Source: Streptomyces sp. NBC_00091
GTDB taxonomy: Bacteria > Actinomycetota > Actinomycetes > Streptomycetales > Streptomycetaceae
Assembly: GCF_026343185.1 (NCBI RefSeq)
Contig: NZ_JAPEMA010000001.1
Coordinates: 5,394,001 to 5,458,000, forward strand
Direction of reading: 5' to 3'
DNA length: 64,000 bases
This document shows, one piece after another, positions 46,645 to 53,821 of this stretch (position 1 is the first letter of the stretch; each line of letters begins with the position of its first letter). Below the pieces are notes generated by a model. It did no database searches. It was not told the DNA's origin and saw nothing but the letters and a program-made list of their open reading frames with translations. Both the position numbers and the translations under genes were made by a program.

Positions 46645-48159
46645 TCAGTTGACGGCGGGGCCGGAGGTGTTGTTGACCCAGGCCCAGTCGGACCAGGTGG
46701 AGAAGCCGGTCTGCCATTTGTGGTAGACGCCGGCGCTGCTGGTTCCGAACACCTCGATGCGGCCGTCGTCGTTCACCGCCGCGGTGATCTCGGTGCCGCC
46801 GCCGCCGAAGGCGGCCCATTGGCTGTACGGGGCGTTGGGGTCGGTCTGCCAGATCTGCATGGCGGTGGTGCCGTTGATGGCGAAGACCTCGATGCGCCCG
46901 TCGGGGGTGCGCTCGGTGGTGAGCTGGGCATTGGCGGGGCCGCCGGTCGGTTCCCAGTCGGACCAGCTGCTCGGGCTGGTCTGGTACTTGTGGAAGACGC
47001 CGTTGGGGCCGGAGGCGAAGACCTCGAGGCGGCCGTCGGCGTTGTGGTCCAGGCTGAGGTCGTGTCCGCCGCCGCCGAAGTTCTGCCAGGTGGACCAGCC
47101 GCCGTTGACCGCGGTCTGGTACTGGTGCTGGAAGGTGTCGGCGCCCAGGGCGAAGACCTCGAGCCGGCCGTCGGGGGACTTCTCCATCTCGATGCGGCTG
47201 TTGGCGGGGCCGCCGCCGGTGGGCTCCCACTCGGACCAGCCGCCGTTGGGCGCGGTCTGGTACCTGTGGAAGAGGCCGGCGGGCCCGGAGGCGAAGACCT
47301 CGATGCGGCCGTCGGCGTTGGTGCCGGCCGCGATGTCGTGTCCGCCGCCGCCGAAGTTCTCCCAGCCGGACCAGCCGCCGGCGGGGCTGAGCTGGTAGCG
47401 GTGCTGGAAGACGTTGCCGTTGATGGCGAACATCTCCAGGCGTCCGTCGGCGTTCGGAGCCATCGCCAGCTCGGCGCCCGCGGGACCGCCCAGGTTCTCC
47501 CAGTCCGCCCAGCCCGCGCTCACCGAGGTCTGCCAGGCGTGGTGGACCCCGTCGGACCCGGCGGCGAACACCTCCAGCCGGCCGTCGGCCGACCGGGCCG
47601 ACACCACCCGGCCCGACTCCACCGGGTGCACCACCGGAGCAGGACCGGGACCCGGCCCCTGGCCCGGGGTGCAGGGTATGTCGACACCGCGCTCTTCGAG
47701 GTAGGGCAGCGGGTCGATGCCGCCGCTGTCGCCCAGGGACGCCCACACCCTCAGGTGGAGGTGGGGGCCGCTGGACTGGCCTTCGGAGCCCATCAGCGCG
47801 ATGCGCTGTCCGGCCGTGACGTGCTCACCGACCGAAACGTCCCGCTGGTACATGTGCCCGTACTCGGTCACCGTCCCGTCGGGGTGCTGGATGCGGATCC
47901 ACTGGCCGTAGCCCTGGGCGGGTCCGGACGCGATCACCTCGCCGTCACCCACGGCGTGGATCGGCGTACCGTAGTTGGCGGCGATGTCGATGCCGTCGTG
48001 GCCGTTGCCGTAGTACGTGGTGATGCTGCCGATGGTCGGGCAGGACCCGGCGAAGCCGGCGGTGCGGGCCGCCGCCGGGGTGGCCGGCAGGAGTGCGGGC
48101 AGCAGGGCGGCCGCCGCCGCGAGAACCGTACGCAGCGCGCGTCGGGAACCGGGAAGCAT
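46645..48159 (-). CDS. Secreted M23 metallopeptidase with seven-repeat PLL-type propeller
   Basis: The 504-residue protein has a signal peptide (1 to about 31) and an M23/LytM domain (about 38-165): NGHDGIDIAANYGTPI supplies the His and Asp zinc ligands and SSGPHLHLRVW the HxH. A Pro/Gly linker (PGQGPGPGPAPV) leads to seven PLL-type repeats (about 185-500) nearly identical to those of the transglycosylase gene. It should cut peptide cross-links of a peptidoglycan while the propeller binds sugars. It is in the same orientation and close spacing as the other two propeller genes (13 bases), so probably one transcript. Confidence 0.88.
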   Translation of the reverse strand: MLPGSRRALRTVLAAAAALLPALLPATPAAARTAGFAGSCPTIGSITTYYGNGHDGIDIAANYGTPIHAVGDGEVIASGPAQGYGQWIRIQHPDGTVTEYGHMYQRDVSVGEHVTAGQRIALMGSEGQSSGPHLHLRVWASLGDSGGIDPLPYLEERGVDIPCTPGQGPGPGPAPVVHPVESGRVVSARSADGRLEVFAAGSDGVHHAWQTSVSAGWADWENLGGPAGAELAMAPNADGRLEMFAINGNVFQHRYQLSPAGGWSGWENFGGGGHDIAAGTNADGRIEVFASGPAGLFHRYQTAPNGGWSEWEPTGGGPANSRIEMEKSPDGRLEVFALGADTFQHQYQTAVNGGWSTWQNFGGGGHDLSLDHNADGRLEVFASGPNGVFHKYQTSPSSWSDWEPTGGPANAQLTTERTPDGRIEVFAINGTTAMQIWQTDPNAPYSQWAAFGGGGTEITAAVNDDGRIEVFGTSSAGVYHKWQTGFSTWSDWAWVNNTSGPAVN

Positions 48160-48165
48160 CTGCCC

Positions 48166-49155
48166 TCACGCCTTCCGGAGCCGTGCGATGACGCCGTCGA
48201 TGTCGCGGTTCAGCAGGTCGTGGCGGACGAAGTGGCCGCCGGGAACCTCGTACGACTCGTGCGGGATGCCGGCGCCGTCGAGCAGGCCGCGGAACTCCCG
48301 CTGCCCGGCGAGGACCTGGGTCTCGTTGACCGTGTCGAACCAGCTGACCGGATCGGGGCTGGTGCCCGCGACGAGGAAGACCCGCTTGTTGCGGTAGCTC
48401 TCGATGCGCTCCACCGGGTTGTCGGCGCTCACCCGGGCCTGGTCCCAGAAGGGGGCGCCGTAGATCGTGCCGCCGTTCAGGTCCAGGGCCGCGGCCGTGG
48501 CGTTGGCCCAGTGGCCCACGAGGCCGTTGTCGCGGCGCAGGCTGGCCGGGCCGGAGTGGGCGCTGACGGAGGCGAAGTGGCCCCAGTACTTGGCGGCGTA
48601 CTTCAGCGCGCCGAAGCCGCCCATCGAGAAGCCGGCGACCGCGCGTCCGTCGTACTCGGCGAAGGTGCGGAAGTTCGCCTCGACCCACGGGAGCAGCTGG
48701 GCGATGTGGAAGGTCTCCCAGTTGCGGGGGCCGACGTTGGAGCTCACGGGGTTCGAGTACCAGCCCGCGTGGCCGCCGTCCGGCATGACCACGATGATCG
48801 GCTTGCCGGCCGTCCAGTCGCGGATGCGCTCGCGGTCGAAGGTGATGAAGTCCTGGTCCGTGCCGCCACCGTGGAAGAGGTAGAGCACGGGATAGGTGCG
48901 ACCGCTCCAGTGGTAGTCGTCGGGGAGCAGCACGTTCACGGCCGGGTCCCAGCCGATGGCTTCGGTGTCGAAGCGGTAGTACCACATCCGGGGGTCGTTC
49001 TCGTTGCGGTCCACGATGCGCAGGCCGAAGCCGTCACCGGCCGCCGAGGCCGAGGTCGCGGCGGACAGGACGCCCCCGGCGCCCAGGGCCATCGCCGCCG
49101 AGAGCCCGCCGGCGGACTTGAGGATGCTCCTGCGTGTGGGGTGCTGCGCGGTCAA
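48166..49155 (-). CDS. Secreted putative esterase (antigen 85/esterase D type)
   Basis: The 329-residue protein has a Tat-like signal (TRRSILKSAGGLSAAMALGAGGVLSAATSASA) and an alpha/beta-hydrolase of the putative-esterase family: YPVLYLFHGGGTDQDFITFD, nucleophile elbow VAGFSMGGFGALKYAAKY with the catalytic Ser, and GGHFVRHDLLNRDI with the His. The start is TTG at 49155 with GGGAGG upstream. It is 6 bases upstream of the M23 gene and is probably the first gene of the exoenzyme operon. Possible activity is removal of acyl or feruloyl groups from cell-wall or plant polysaccharide; that is inference. Confidence 0.87.
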   Translation of the reverse strand: MTAQHPTRRSILKSAGGLSAAMALGAGGVLSAATSASAAGDGFGLRIVDRNENDPRMWYYRFDTEAIGWDPAVNVLLPDDYHWSGRTYPVLYLFHGGGTDQDFITFDRERIRDWTAGKPIIVVMPDGGHAGWYSNPVSSNVGPRNWETFHIAQLLPWVEANFRTFAEYDGRAVAGFSMGGFGALKYAAKYWGHFASVSAHSGPASLRRDNGLVGHWANATAAALDLNGGTIYGAPFWDQARVSADNPVERIESYRNKRVFLVAGTSPDPVSWFDTVNETQVLAGQREFRGLLDGAGIPHESYEVPGGHFVRHDLLNRDIDGVIARLRKA

Positions 49156-49312
49156 CGGGGCCTCCCGGTCGGAAAGGTGCGGCGCCGGGTCGGCTGGCGT
49201 GACCCGGGCGCAGCCGTGTGAGCTGGCGCTTGGGAACGTAGCAACGGGCCTGCGGCCGGGGGATCCGGAACATTACGGGATGACACAGGAGGCGGGCTCG
49301 GATAGGGCTGGT

Positions 49313-49329
49313 GGCGGCCTGGGGCCGCC
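49313..49329 (-). terminator. Small hairpin downstream of the RamB-like gene
   Basis: Arms GGCGGCC (49313-49319) and GGCCGCC (49323-49329) lie just beyond the stop codon of the minus-strand regulator gene. The rest of the 180-base gap up to the esterase start shows nothing else I can name. Confidence 0.5.
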
Positions 49330-49335
49330 CGGGGT

Positions 49336-50739
49336 TCAGCCCGGTCCGTCCACGACGGGGTAGGGCACGAAGGTGCTGCTGTTCTCGTCGACCGCCAGCG
49401 TGCGGCCCAGCGGCGGTACGGCCCGCTGGGGGCAGTCCAGCCGCTCGCAGAGCCGGCAGCCCATGCCGATGGGGGTGGCGGCCGCCGCGTTGTCGAGGTC
49501 GAGGCCGTCGGAGTAGACGAGGCGGGAGGCGTGGCGGATCTCGCAGCCGAGGCCGATCGCGAAGGTCTTGCCGGGTTCGCCCCAGCCGCCGCGGTGGCGG
49601 GTGACGGCCCGGGCGGTCCACAAGTACCGCTGCCCGTCCGGCATCGCGGCGACCTGGACGTGGATGCGGCCGGGGGCGGCGAAGGCCTCGTACACGTTCC
49701 ACAGCGGGCAGGTGCCGCCCGCGCGGGAGAAGTGGAAGCCCGTGGCGGACTGCCGCTTGGACATGTTCCCGGCGCGGTCCACCCGGACGAAGGAGAAGGG
49801 CACCCCGCGCAGCCGGGGCCGCTGGAGGGTGCTGAGACGGTGGCAGACGGTCTCGTAGCCGAGCCCGAAGTGGTCGGACAGCCGCTCGATGTCGTAGCGG
49901 AACTCCTCGGCGGCCGTGTGGAAGGCGCGGTACGGGAGGACGAGCGCGGCGGCGAAGTAGTTGGCGATGCCGATCCGGGCCAGGGCGTGGGCGGGGGAGC
50001 CCGGCGCGAAGTCCTCGGCCGCCTGTCGGTCCAGCTCGTCGCCGTACTCCAGCAGGGCCAGCTGGGTGGCCATCCGGAACGCCCGCTGGCCGGGCCGGAG
50101 GCGGCCGGACAGGTGCAGCACCCTGGCCCGGTCGTCGAAGTGGTGCAGCCGGTCGGACCCGGCCGCCAGCCGGACCCCGTGGCGGTCGGCGAGCCGCTCG
50201 GACAGCACGCGCAGGACGTCCCCGCGGCGGATGCCGACCTTGTGGGCGAGGCCCTCGGCGGCGAGGTCGCTGTCGTGGAGGTAGTTCTGGCGCCGGTAGA
50301 AGAACTCGCGGATCTCCTCGTGGGGCGAGCGCGGTACGGCGGGTCCGCCGCCGCGGCCGTCCGCCGTCTCCGCGAGCCGCTCGGACAGCAGTTGGCCGCG
50401 CCGCCCCAGGTCCAGCAGCACGGCGGCGACCGCCGGCATCCGGGTGGCCAGTTCGGCCAGGTCCGAGGGGGAGACGCGGGCCTGCGCGATCTCACCGGCG
50501 AGCGCCTCGCGCAGGTCGGCCACGAGCCGGCTGGTGTCGCGCTCGGAGAAGAAACCGGGGTCGACCCCGAACGCCTCGGTCAGGCGGAGCAGCACCGGGA
50601 CGGTGAGCGGGCGCGAGTCGTGTTCCATCTGGTTGAGGTAGCTGGCCGAGATGCCGAGGACCCGGGCCAACTCCACCTGACTCATCCGCCGCTCCTCGCG
50701 CAGCCGCCGCAGCCGCGCTCCCGCGTACGTCTTCCCCAC
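49336..50739 (-). CDS. RamB/ScfR-like XRE regulator with IrrE-like and DUF2083 domains
   Basis: From GTG 50739 (GGAGGGG upstream) the protein has 467 residues: an XRE helix-turn-helix at about 10-65 ([39 protein letters not shown]), a middle domain with [24 protein letters not shown] and [52 protein letters not shown] (the degenerate ImmA/IrrE-like part), and a C-terminal Cys region ([22 protein letters not shown]). This is the layout of RamB, which controls acetate and glyoxylate genes. Here it is divergent from isocitrate lyase, which supports that function. It probably represses aceA when acetate or fatty acid is absent. Confidence 0.87.
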   Translation of the reverse strand: MGKTYAGARLRRLREERRMSQVELARVLGISASYLNQMEHDSRPLTVPVLLRLTEAFGVDPGFFSERDTSRLVADLREALAGEIAQARVSPSDLAELATRMPAVAAVLLDLGRRGQLLSERLAETADGRGGGPAVPRSPHEEIREFFYRRQNYLHDSDLAAEGLAHKVGIRRGDVLRVLSERLADRHGVRLAAGSDRLHHFDDRARVLHLSGRLRPGQRAFRMATQLALLEYGDELDRQAAEDFAPGSPAHALARIGIANYFAAALVLPYRAFHTAAEEFRYDIERLSDHFGLGYETVCHRLSTLQRPRLRGVPFSFVRVDRAGNMSKRQSATGFHFSRAGGTCPLWNVYEAFAAPGRIHVQVAAMPDGQRYLWTARAVTRHRGGWGEPGKTFAIGLGCEIRHASRLVYSDGLDLDNAAAATPIGMGCRLCERLDCPQRAVPPLGRTLAVDENSSTFVPYPVVDGPG

Positions 50740-51014
50740 CGCACCCCTCCGCCGTCGGCCGGGCTTCAGGGTACGCGGGAAATTCCCGCCGCCGGCCTTC
50801 GCAAGCTTGGCAAAAACGCCGTGGAAGATGCGCAGAACTTGGCAGTCGGCCCTGCTTGAGGGCACTGCGTGCCACTGCCAGAGTCGGTCCTGCGGCCAGC
50901 CGGACTCGGCAACCACCGGCCGCGACCCCTCTGTTCAGGCACGCCGTGCCCATGCCCCGTCATGGCCTGTGCGTGCCCTGGCAGTTCAGGCAACCGATGG
51001 AGACGGTGACAGTC
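50740..51014. promoter_or_regulatory. Divergent control region of the RamB-like gene and aceA
   Basis: This 275-base gap carries an inverted repeat GCGGGAAATTCCCGC (50775-50789) and an imperfect palindrome TTCGCAAGCTTGGCAAA (50798-50814) centred on AAGCTT, which resembles the TTTGCAAA-like half sites described for RamB. TGGCAG (50840-50845) and CTGCCA (50875-50880) form a further spaced repeat. GGAG at 51000 is the aceA ribosome-binding site. Confidence 0.5.
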
Positions 51015-52304
51015 ATGACAGAGGCGAACACGGCCACCGCGGCGGCGCAGCAGCTCGAGCGGAGCTGGGCGGCCGACCCGCGATGGGCCGGGATCGAGCG
51101 CACCTACGGCGCCCTGGACGTGGTGCGGCTCTCCGGCAGCGTCCGCGAGGAGCACACCCTGGCCCGGCGCGGCGCCGAGCGCCTGTGGCGCCAGCTCCAC
51201 GAGCTGGACTACGTCCACGCCCTCGGCGCGCTGACCGGCGGCCAGGCCGTCCAGCAGGTACGGGCCGGGCTCCAGGCCATCTACCTCTCCGGCTGGCAGG
51301 TCGCCGCCGACGCCAACCAGGCCGGGCACACCTACCCCGACCAGAGCCTGTACCCGGTCAACTCGGTGCCGCAGGTGGTGCGCCGGATCAACAACGCGCT
51401 GCTGCGCGCCGACCAGATCGCCACCGCCGAAGGCGGCAACGACGCGACGGACTGGCTCGCCCCGATCGTCGCGGACGCCGAGGCCGGCTTCGGCGGCCCG
51501 CTCAACGCCTTCGAGCTGACCAAGGCCATGATCGCGGCCGGCGCGGCCGGCATCCACTACGAGGACCAGCTGGCCTCCGAGAAGAAGTGCGGCCACCTCG
51601 GCGGCAAGGTCCTCGTCCCCACCTCCCAGCACATCCGCACCCTCAACGCCGCCCGCCTCGCCGCCGACATCGCCGGCGTCCCGACCGTGATCATCGCCCG
51701 CACGGACGCCCTCGCCGCGAACCTCCTGACCAGCGACGTGGACGAGCGCGACGCACGCTTCACCACCGGCGAGCGCACCGCCGAGGGCTTCTACCGCGTG
51801 CGCGGCGGCATGGACCCGGTCATCGCACGCGGTCTGGCCTACGCCCCGTACGCCGACCTGATCTGGGTCGAGACCGGTACCCCGGACCTGGCCCAGGCCC
51901 GCGAGTTCGCCGAGGCGATCCACGCGCGGTACCCCGACCGGATGCTGGCCTACAACTGCTCCCCGTCCTTCAACTGGAAGGCGGCGCTGGACGACGACCA
52001 GATCGCCAAGTTCCAGCGGGAACTGGGCGCCATGGGCTACCGCTTCCAGTTCATCACCCTGGCCGGCTTCCACTCCCTCAACCACGGCATGTTCGACCTC
52101 GCCCGCGGCTACGCCGAGCACGGCATGACCGCCTACGTCGACCTCCAGGAACGCGAGTTCGCCTCCCAGGCCCAGGGCTTCACGGCCGTCAGGCACCAGC
52201 GCGAGGTCGGCACCGGCTACTTCGACCTGGTCTCCACCGCCGTCAACCCCGCCTCCTCCACCACGGCGCTCTCCGGCTCCACCGAGGAAGAGCAGTTCCA
52301 CTGA
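51015..52304 (+). CDS. aceA: Isocitrate lyase
   Basis: The 429-residue enzyme cleaves isocitrate to glyoxylate and succinate in the glyoxylate bypass. The catalytic loop [12 protein letters not shown] has Cys192 (KKCGH), and [42 protein letters not shown] and [11 protein letters not shown] are family landmarks. The ATG at 51015 is set by GGAG 11 bases upstream and by [18 protein letters not shown], though ATG 50997 is in frame. A RamB-like regulator lies divergent. The usual partner malate synthase is not found in this window; a 24-residue frame and a 3-hydroxyacyl-CoA dehydrogenase follow. Confidence 0.96.
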   Translation: MTEANTATAAAQQLERSWAADPRWAGIERTYGALDVVRLSGSVREEHTLARRGAERLWRQLHELDYVHALGALTGGQAVQQVRAGLQAIYLSGWQVAADANQAGHTYPDQSLYPVNSVPQVVRRINNALLRADQIATAEGGNDATDWLAPIVADAEAGFGGPLNAFELTKAMIAAGAAGIHYEDQLASEKKCGHLGGKVLVPTSQHIRTLNAARLAADIAGVPTVIIARTDALAANLLTSDVDERDARFTTGERTAEGFYRVRGGMDPVIARGLAYAPYADLIWVETGTPDLAQAREFAEAIHARYPDRMLAYNCSPSFNWKAALDDDQIAKFQRELGAMGYRFQFITLAGFHSLNHGMFDLARGYAEHGMTAYVDLQEREFASQAQGFTAVRHQREVGTGYFDLVSTAVNPASSTTALSGSTEEEQFH

Positions 52305-52348
52305 CCGGCCGGCGCCCGCGCCCCGCCCCTTCCCGTCAGGAGACCCGC

Positions 52349-52423
52349 ATGTCCACCACCGCACCCACCACGCCCGACGCCCACACCCGCCACCTCGTAC
52401 GCCGCCAGGAGGACCCGTCATGA
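52349..52423 (+). CDS. Possible 24-residue translationally coupled ORF
   Basis: ATG 52349 has AGGAG at good spacing and the frame ends in a TGA at 52421-52423 that overlaps the ATG of the next gene (ATGA). The peptide is Thr/Pro/Arg rich (MSTTAPTTPDAH...). It may be a small leader peptide that couples translation of the downstream dehydrogenase, or the scar of a deleted gene. I recall aceA, malate synthase and a 3-hydroxyacyl-CoA dehydrogenase being consecutive in Streptomyces coelicolor, so a lost aceB is worth considering. It is too short to be sure. Confidence 0.35.
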   Translation: MSTTAPTTPDAHTRHLVRRQEDPS

Positions 52424-53292
52424 GCGCTGCCGTCCGCAGGGTCGGGGTCGTCGGCGGCGGGCAGATGGGCGCCGGGATCGCCGAGGTCTGCGCACGCGCC
52501 GGCCTCGACACGGTGGTCTGCGAGGCCGGCGCCACCGCGGCCCGGGCGGCCCGCGAACGCGTGGCCGTCTCCCTCGAACGGGCGGTCCAGCGCGGCAAAC
52601 TGGACCGGATCTCCGCAGAGGACGCCCTGGCCCGCCTCGTCTTCTCCGGCAGCCTCGACGACCTCGCCGACCGGCAGCTCGTCATCGAGGCCGTCACCGA
52701 GGGCGCCCGGGTCAAGACGGAGACCTTCGCCGCCCTCGACAAGATCGTGGAGGATCCGGCGGCCGTCCTCGCCACCAACACCTCCTCCCTGCCCGTGATG
52801 TGCCTGGGGATGGCCACAGGCCGCGCCGACCGGGTGGTGGGGCTGCACTTCTTCAACCCCGTCCCCGTCCTGCCCCTGGTGGAGATCGTCTCCTCGCTCC
52901 ACACCACCGCCGACACCCTGGCGACCGTGGAGGCCTTCGCCCGGGACGCCCTGGGCAAGACGGTCATCCGCTCGCAGGACCGGGCCGGATTCGTCGTCAA
53001 TGCCCTGCTGATCCCCTATCTGCTTTCGGCCATTCGCATGGCCGAGTCCGGCTATGCCACCGCCGCCGACGTCGACGCGGGCATGGAACTGGGCTGCGCC
53101 CACCCGATGGGACCGCTCAAGCTCGCCGACCTGATCGGACTCGACACCGTCGCCGCCATCGCGCAGTCCCTCTACGACGAGTTCAAGGAACCCCTCTACG
53201 CCCCGCCCCCACTGCTCCGGCGCATGGTCCAGGCGGGCCGGCTGGGCCGCAAGAGCGGCCGCGGGTTCCACACGTACGACCGGGGCCGATGA
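52420..53292 (+). CDS. 3-hydroxybutyryl-CoA dehydrogenase (HBDH/FadB-type)
   Basis: The 290-residue protein has the NAD motif VGVVGGGQMGAGIAEVCARAG at residues 7-27, VIEAVTEGARVKTETFAALD, TNTSSLPVM and LHFFNPVPVLPLVEIV with the catalytic His, and a helical C-terminal domain (RAGFVVNALLIPYLLSAIRMAESGYATAADVDAGMELGCAHPMGPLKLADLIGLD). It oxidises 3-hydroxyacyl-CoA with NAD(P). Next to aceA it fits use of acetyl-CoA, butyrate or polyhydroxybutyrate. ATGA overlap with the 24-codon frame implies translational coupling. Confidence 0.93.
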   Translation: MSAAVRRVGVVGGGQMGAGIAEVCARAGLDTVVCEAGATAARAARERVAVSLERAVQRGKLDRISAEDALARLVFSGSLDDLADRQLVIEAVTEGARVKTETFAALDKIVEDPAAVLATNTSSLPVMCLGMATGRADRVVGLHFFNPVPVLPLVEIVSSLHTTADTLATVEAFARDALGKTVIRSQDRAGFVVNALLIPYLLSAIRMAESGYATAADVDAGMELGCAHPMGPLKLADLIGLDTVAAIAQSLYDEFKEPLYAPPPLLRRMVQAGRLGRKSGRGFHTYDRGR

Positions 53293-53403
53293 GGGGCCCC
53301 GGTCCGCCGCCGGGCTGAGGGGCCCGGCTGCGCGCGGTGGGCGGGGGCGGGCGGAGTGGTGTCCGCCGCGCCCCCGCCGGCCGTCCGCGATGTGGACATC
53401 GCC

Positions 53404-53432
53404 CTGAACTCCGCGAGGCCACCGTCTAGTCT
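53404..53432 (+). promoter_or_regulatory. Candidate promoter of the metE riboswitch transcript
   Basis: CTGAAC (53404-53409), 17 bases, then TAGTCT (53427-53432) resemble a vegetative -35/-10 pair. Transcription would start about 53439, next to the first paired strand of the riboswitch. Confidence 0.45.
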
Positions 53433-53435
53433 GGC

Positions 53436-53634
53436 CGGGCAGCTGGTTCGCCCCGTCAGCCAGGCGGGATGCGTCGTAAGAGGGAACCCGGTGGGAATCC
53501 GGGACTGCCCCGCAGCGGTGAGCGGGAACGACCGCCGTCATACGCACTGGATCCGTCCGGGTCCGGGAAGCGACGGCCAGTAGGTGCCCGCCGGGAGACC
53601 GGCAGGCGTGCCCGCGAGTCCGAAGACCTGCCCG
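53436..53634 (+). promoter_or_regulatory. Cobalamin (B12) riboswitch
   Basis: The conserved core AGGGAA then GGTGGGAATCC and ACTGCCCCGCAGCGGT lies at about 53480-53520. The 3' part GCGAGTCCGAAGACCTGCC lies at 53614-53632. Perfect P1 arms CGGGCAG (53436-53442) and CTGCCCG (53628-53634) close it, and a GGGAAGCGACGGCCAGTAGG segment lies between. It precedes metE, the B12-independent methionine synthase, which B12 is expected to switch off. Confidence 0.95.
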
Positions 53635-53638
53635 TTGC

Positions 53639-53662
53639 CCGCGCGCGACCGATCGTGCGCGG
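53639..53662 (+). promoter_or_regulatory. Hairpin just after the riboswitch
   Basis: Ten-base arms (53639-53648 and 53653-53662, one G-U) with a CCGA loop start 4 bases after P1. It lacks a U-tract and lies 160 bases before metE. It may be the expression platform (terminator-like) or simply structure. The remaining leader to 53821 shows nothing I can name except GAAGGAGAG, the ribosome-binding site. Confidence 0.45.
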
Positions 53663-53821
53663 ACATCCCGGTGACCTCGTGGGCGGGTCGGCGTGCACAG
53701 CAGGCGGGCATCCGCGCGTACCCCCAGAGATACGCGGCCGGCGGTCCGACCGGTCCGGCACCCCTTCGCGCCTCCGCTCCCGTCACCGGGGCCACAGGAG
53801 TAACTCGCGAAGGAGAGTTCC

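Noticed and set aside
43127..48159. Regularly spaced repeats considered as a CRISPR array
   Set aside because: The repeats are about 150 bases, imperfect and coding; they are protein propeller blades.
45241..49221. 1326-residue plus-strand open frame opposite the propeller genes
   Set aside because: Antisense shadow caused by GC codon bias; the minus-strand reading gives signal peptides, catalytic motifs and seven repeats.
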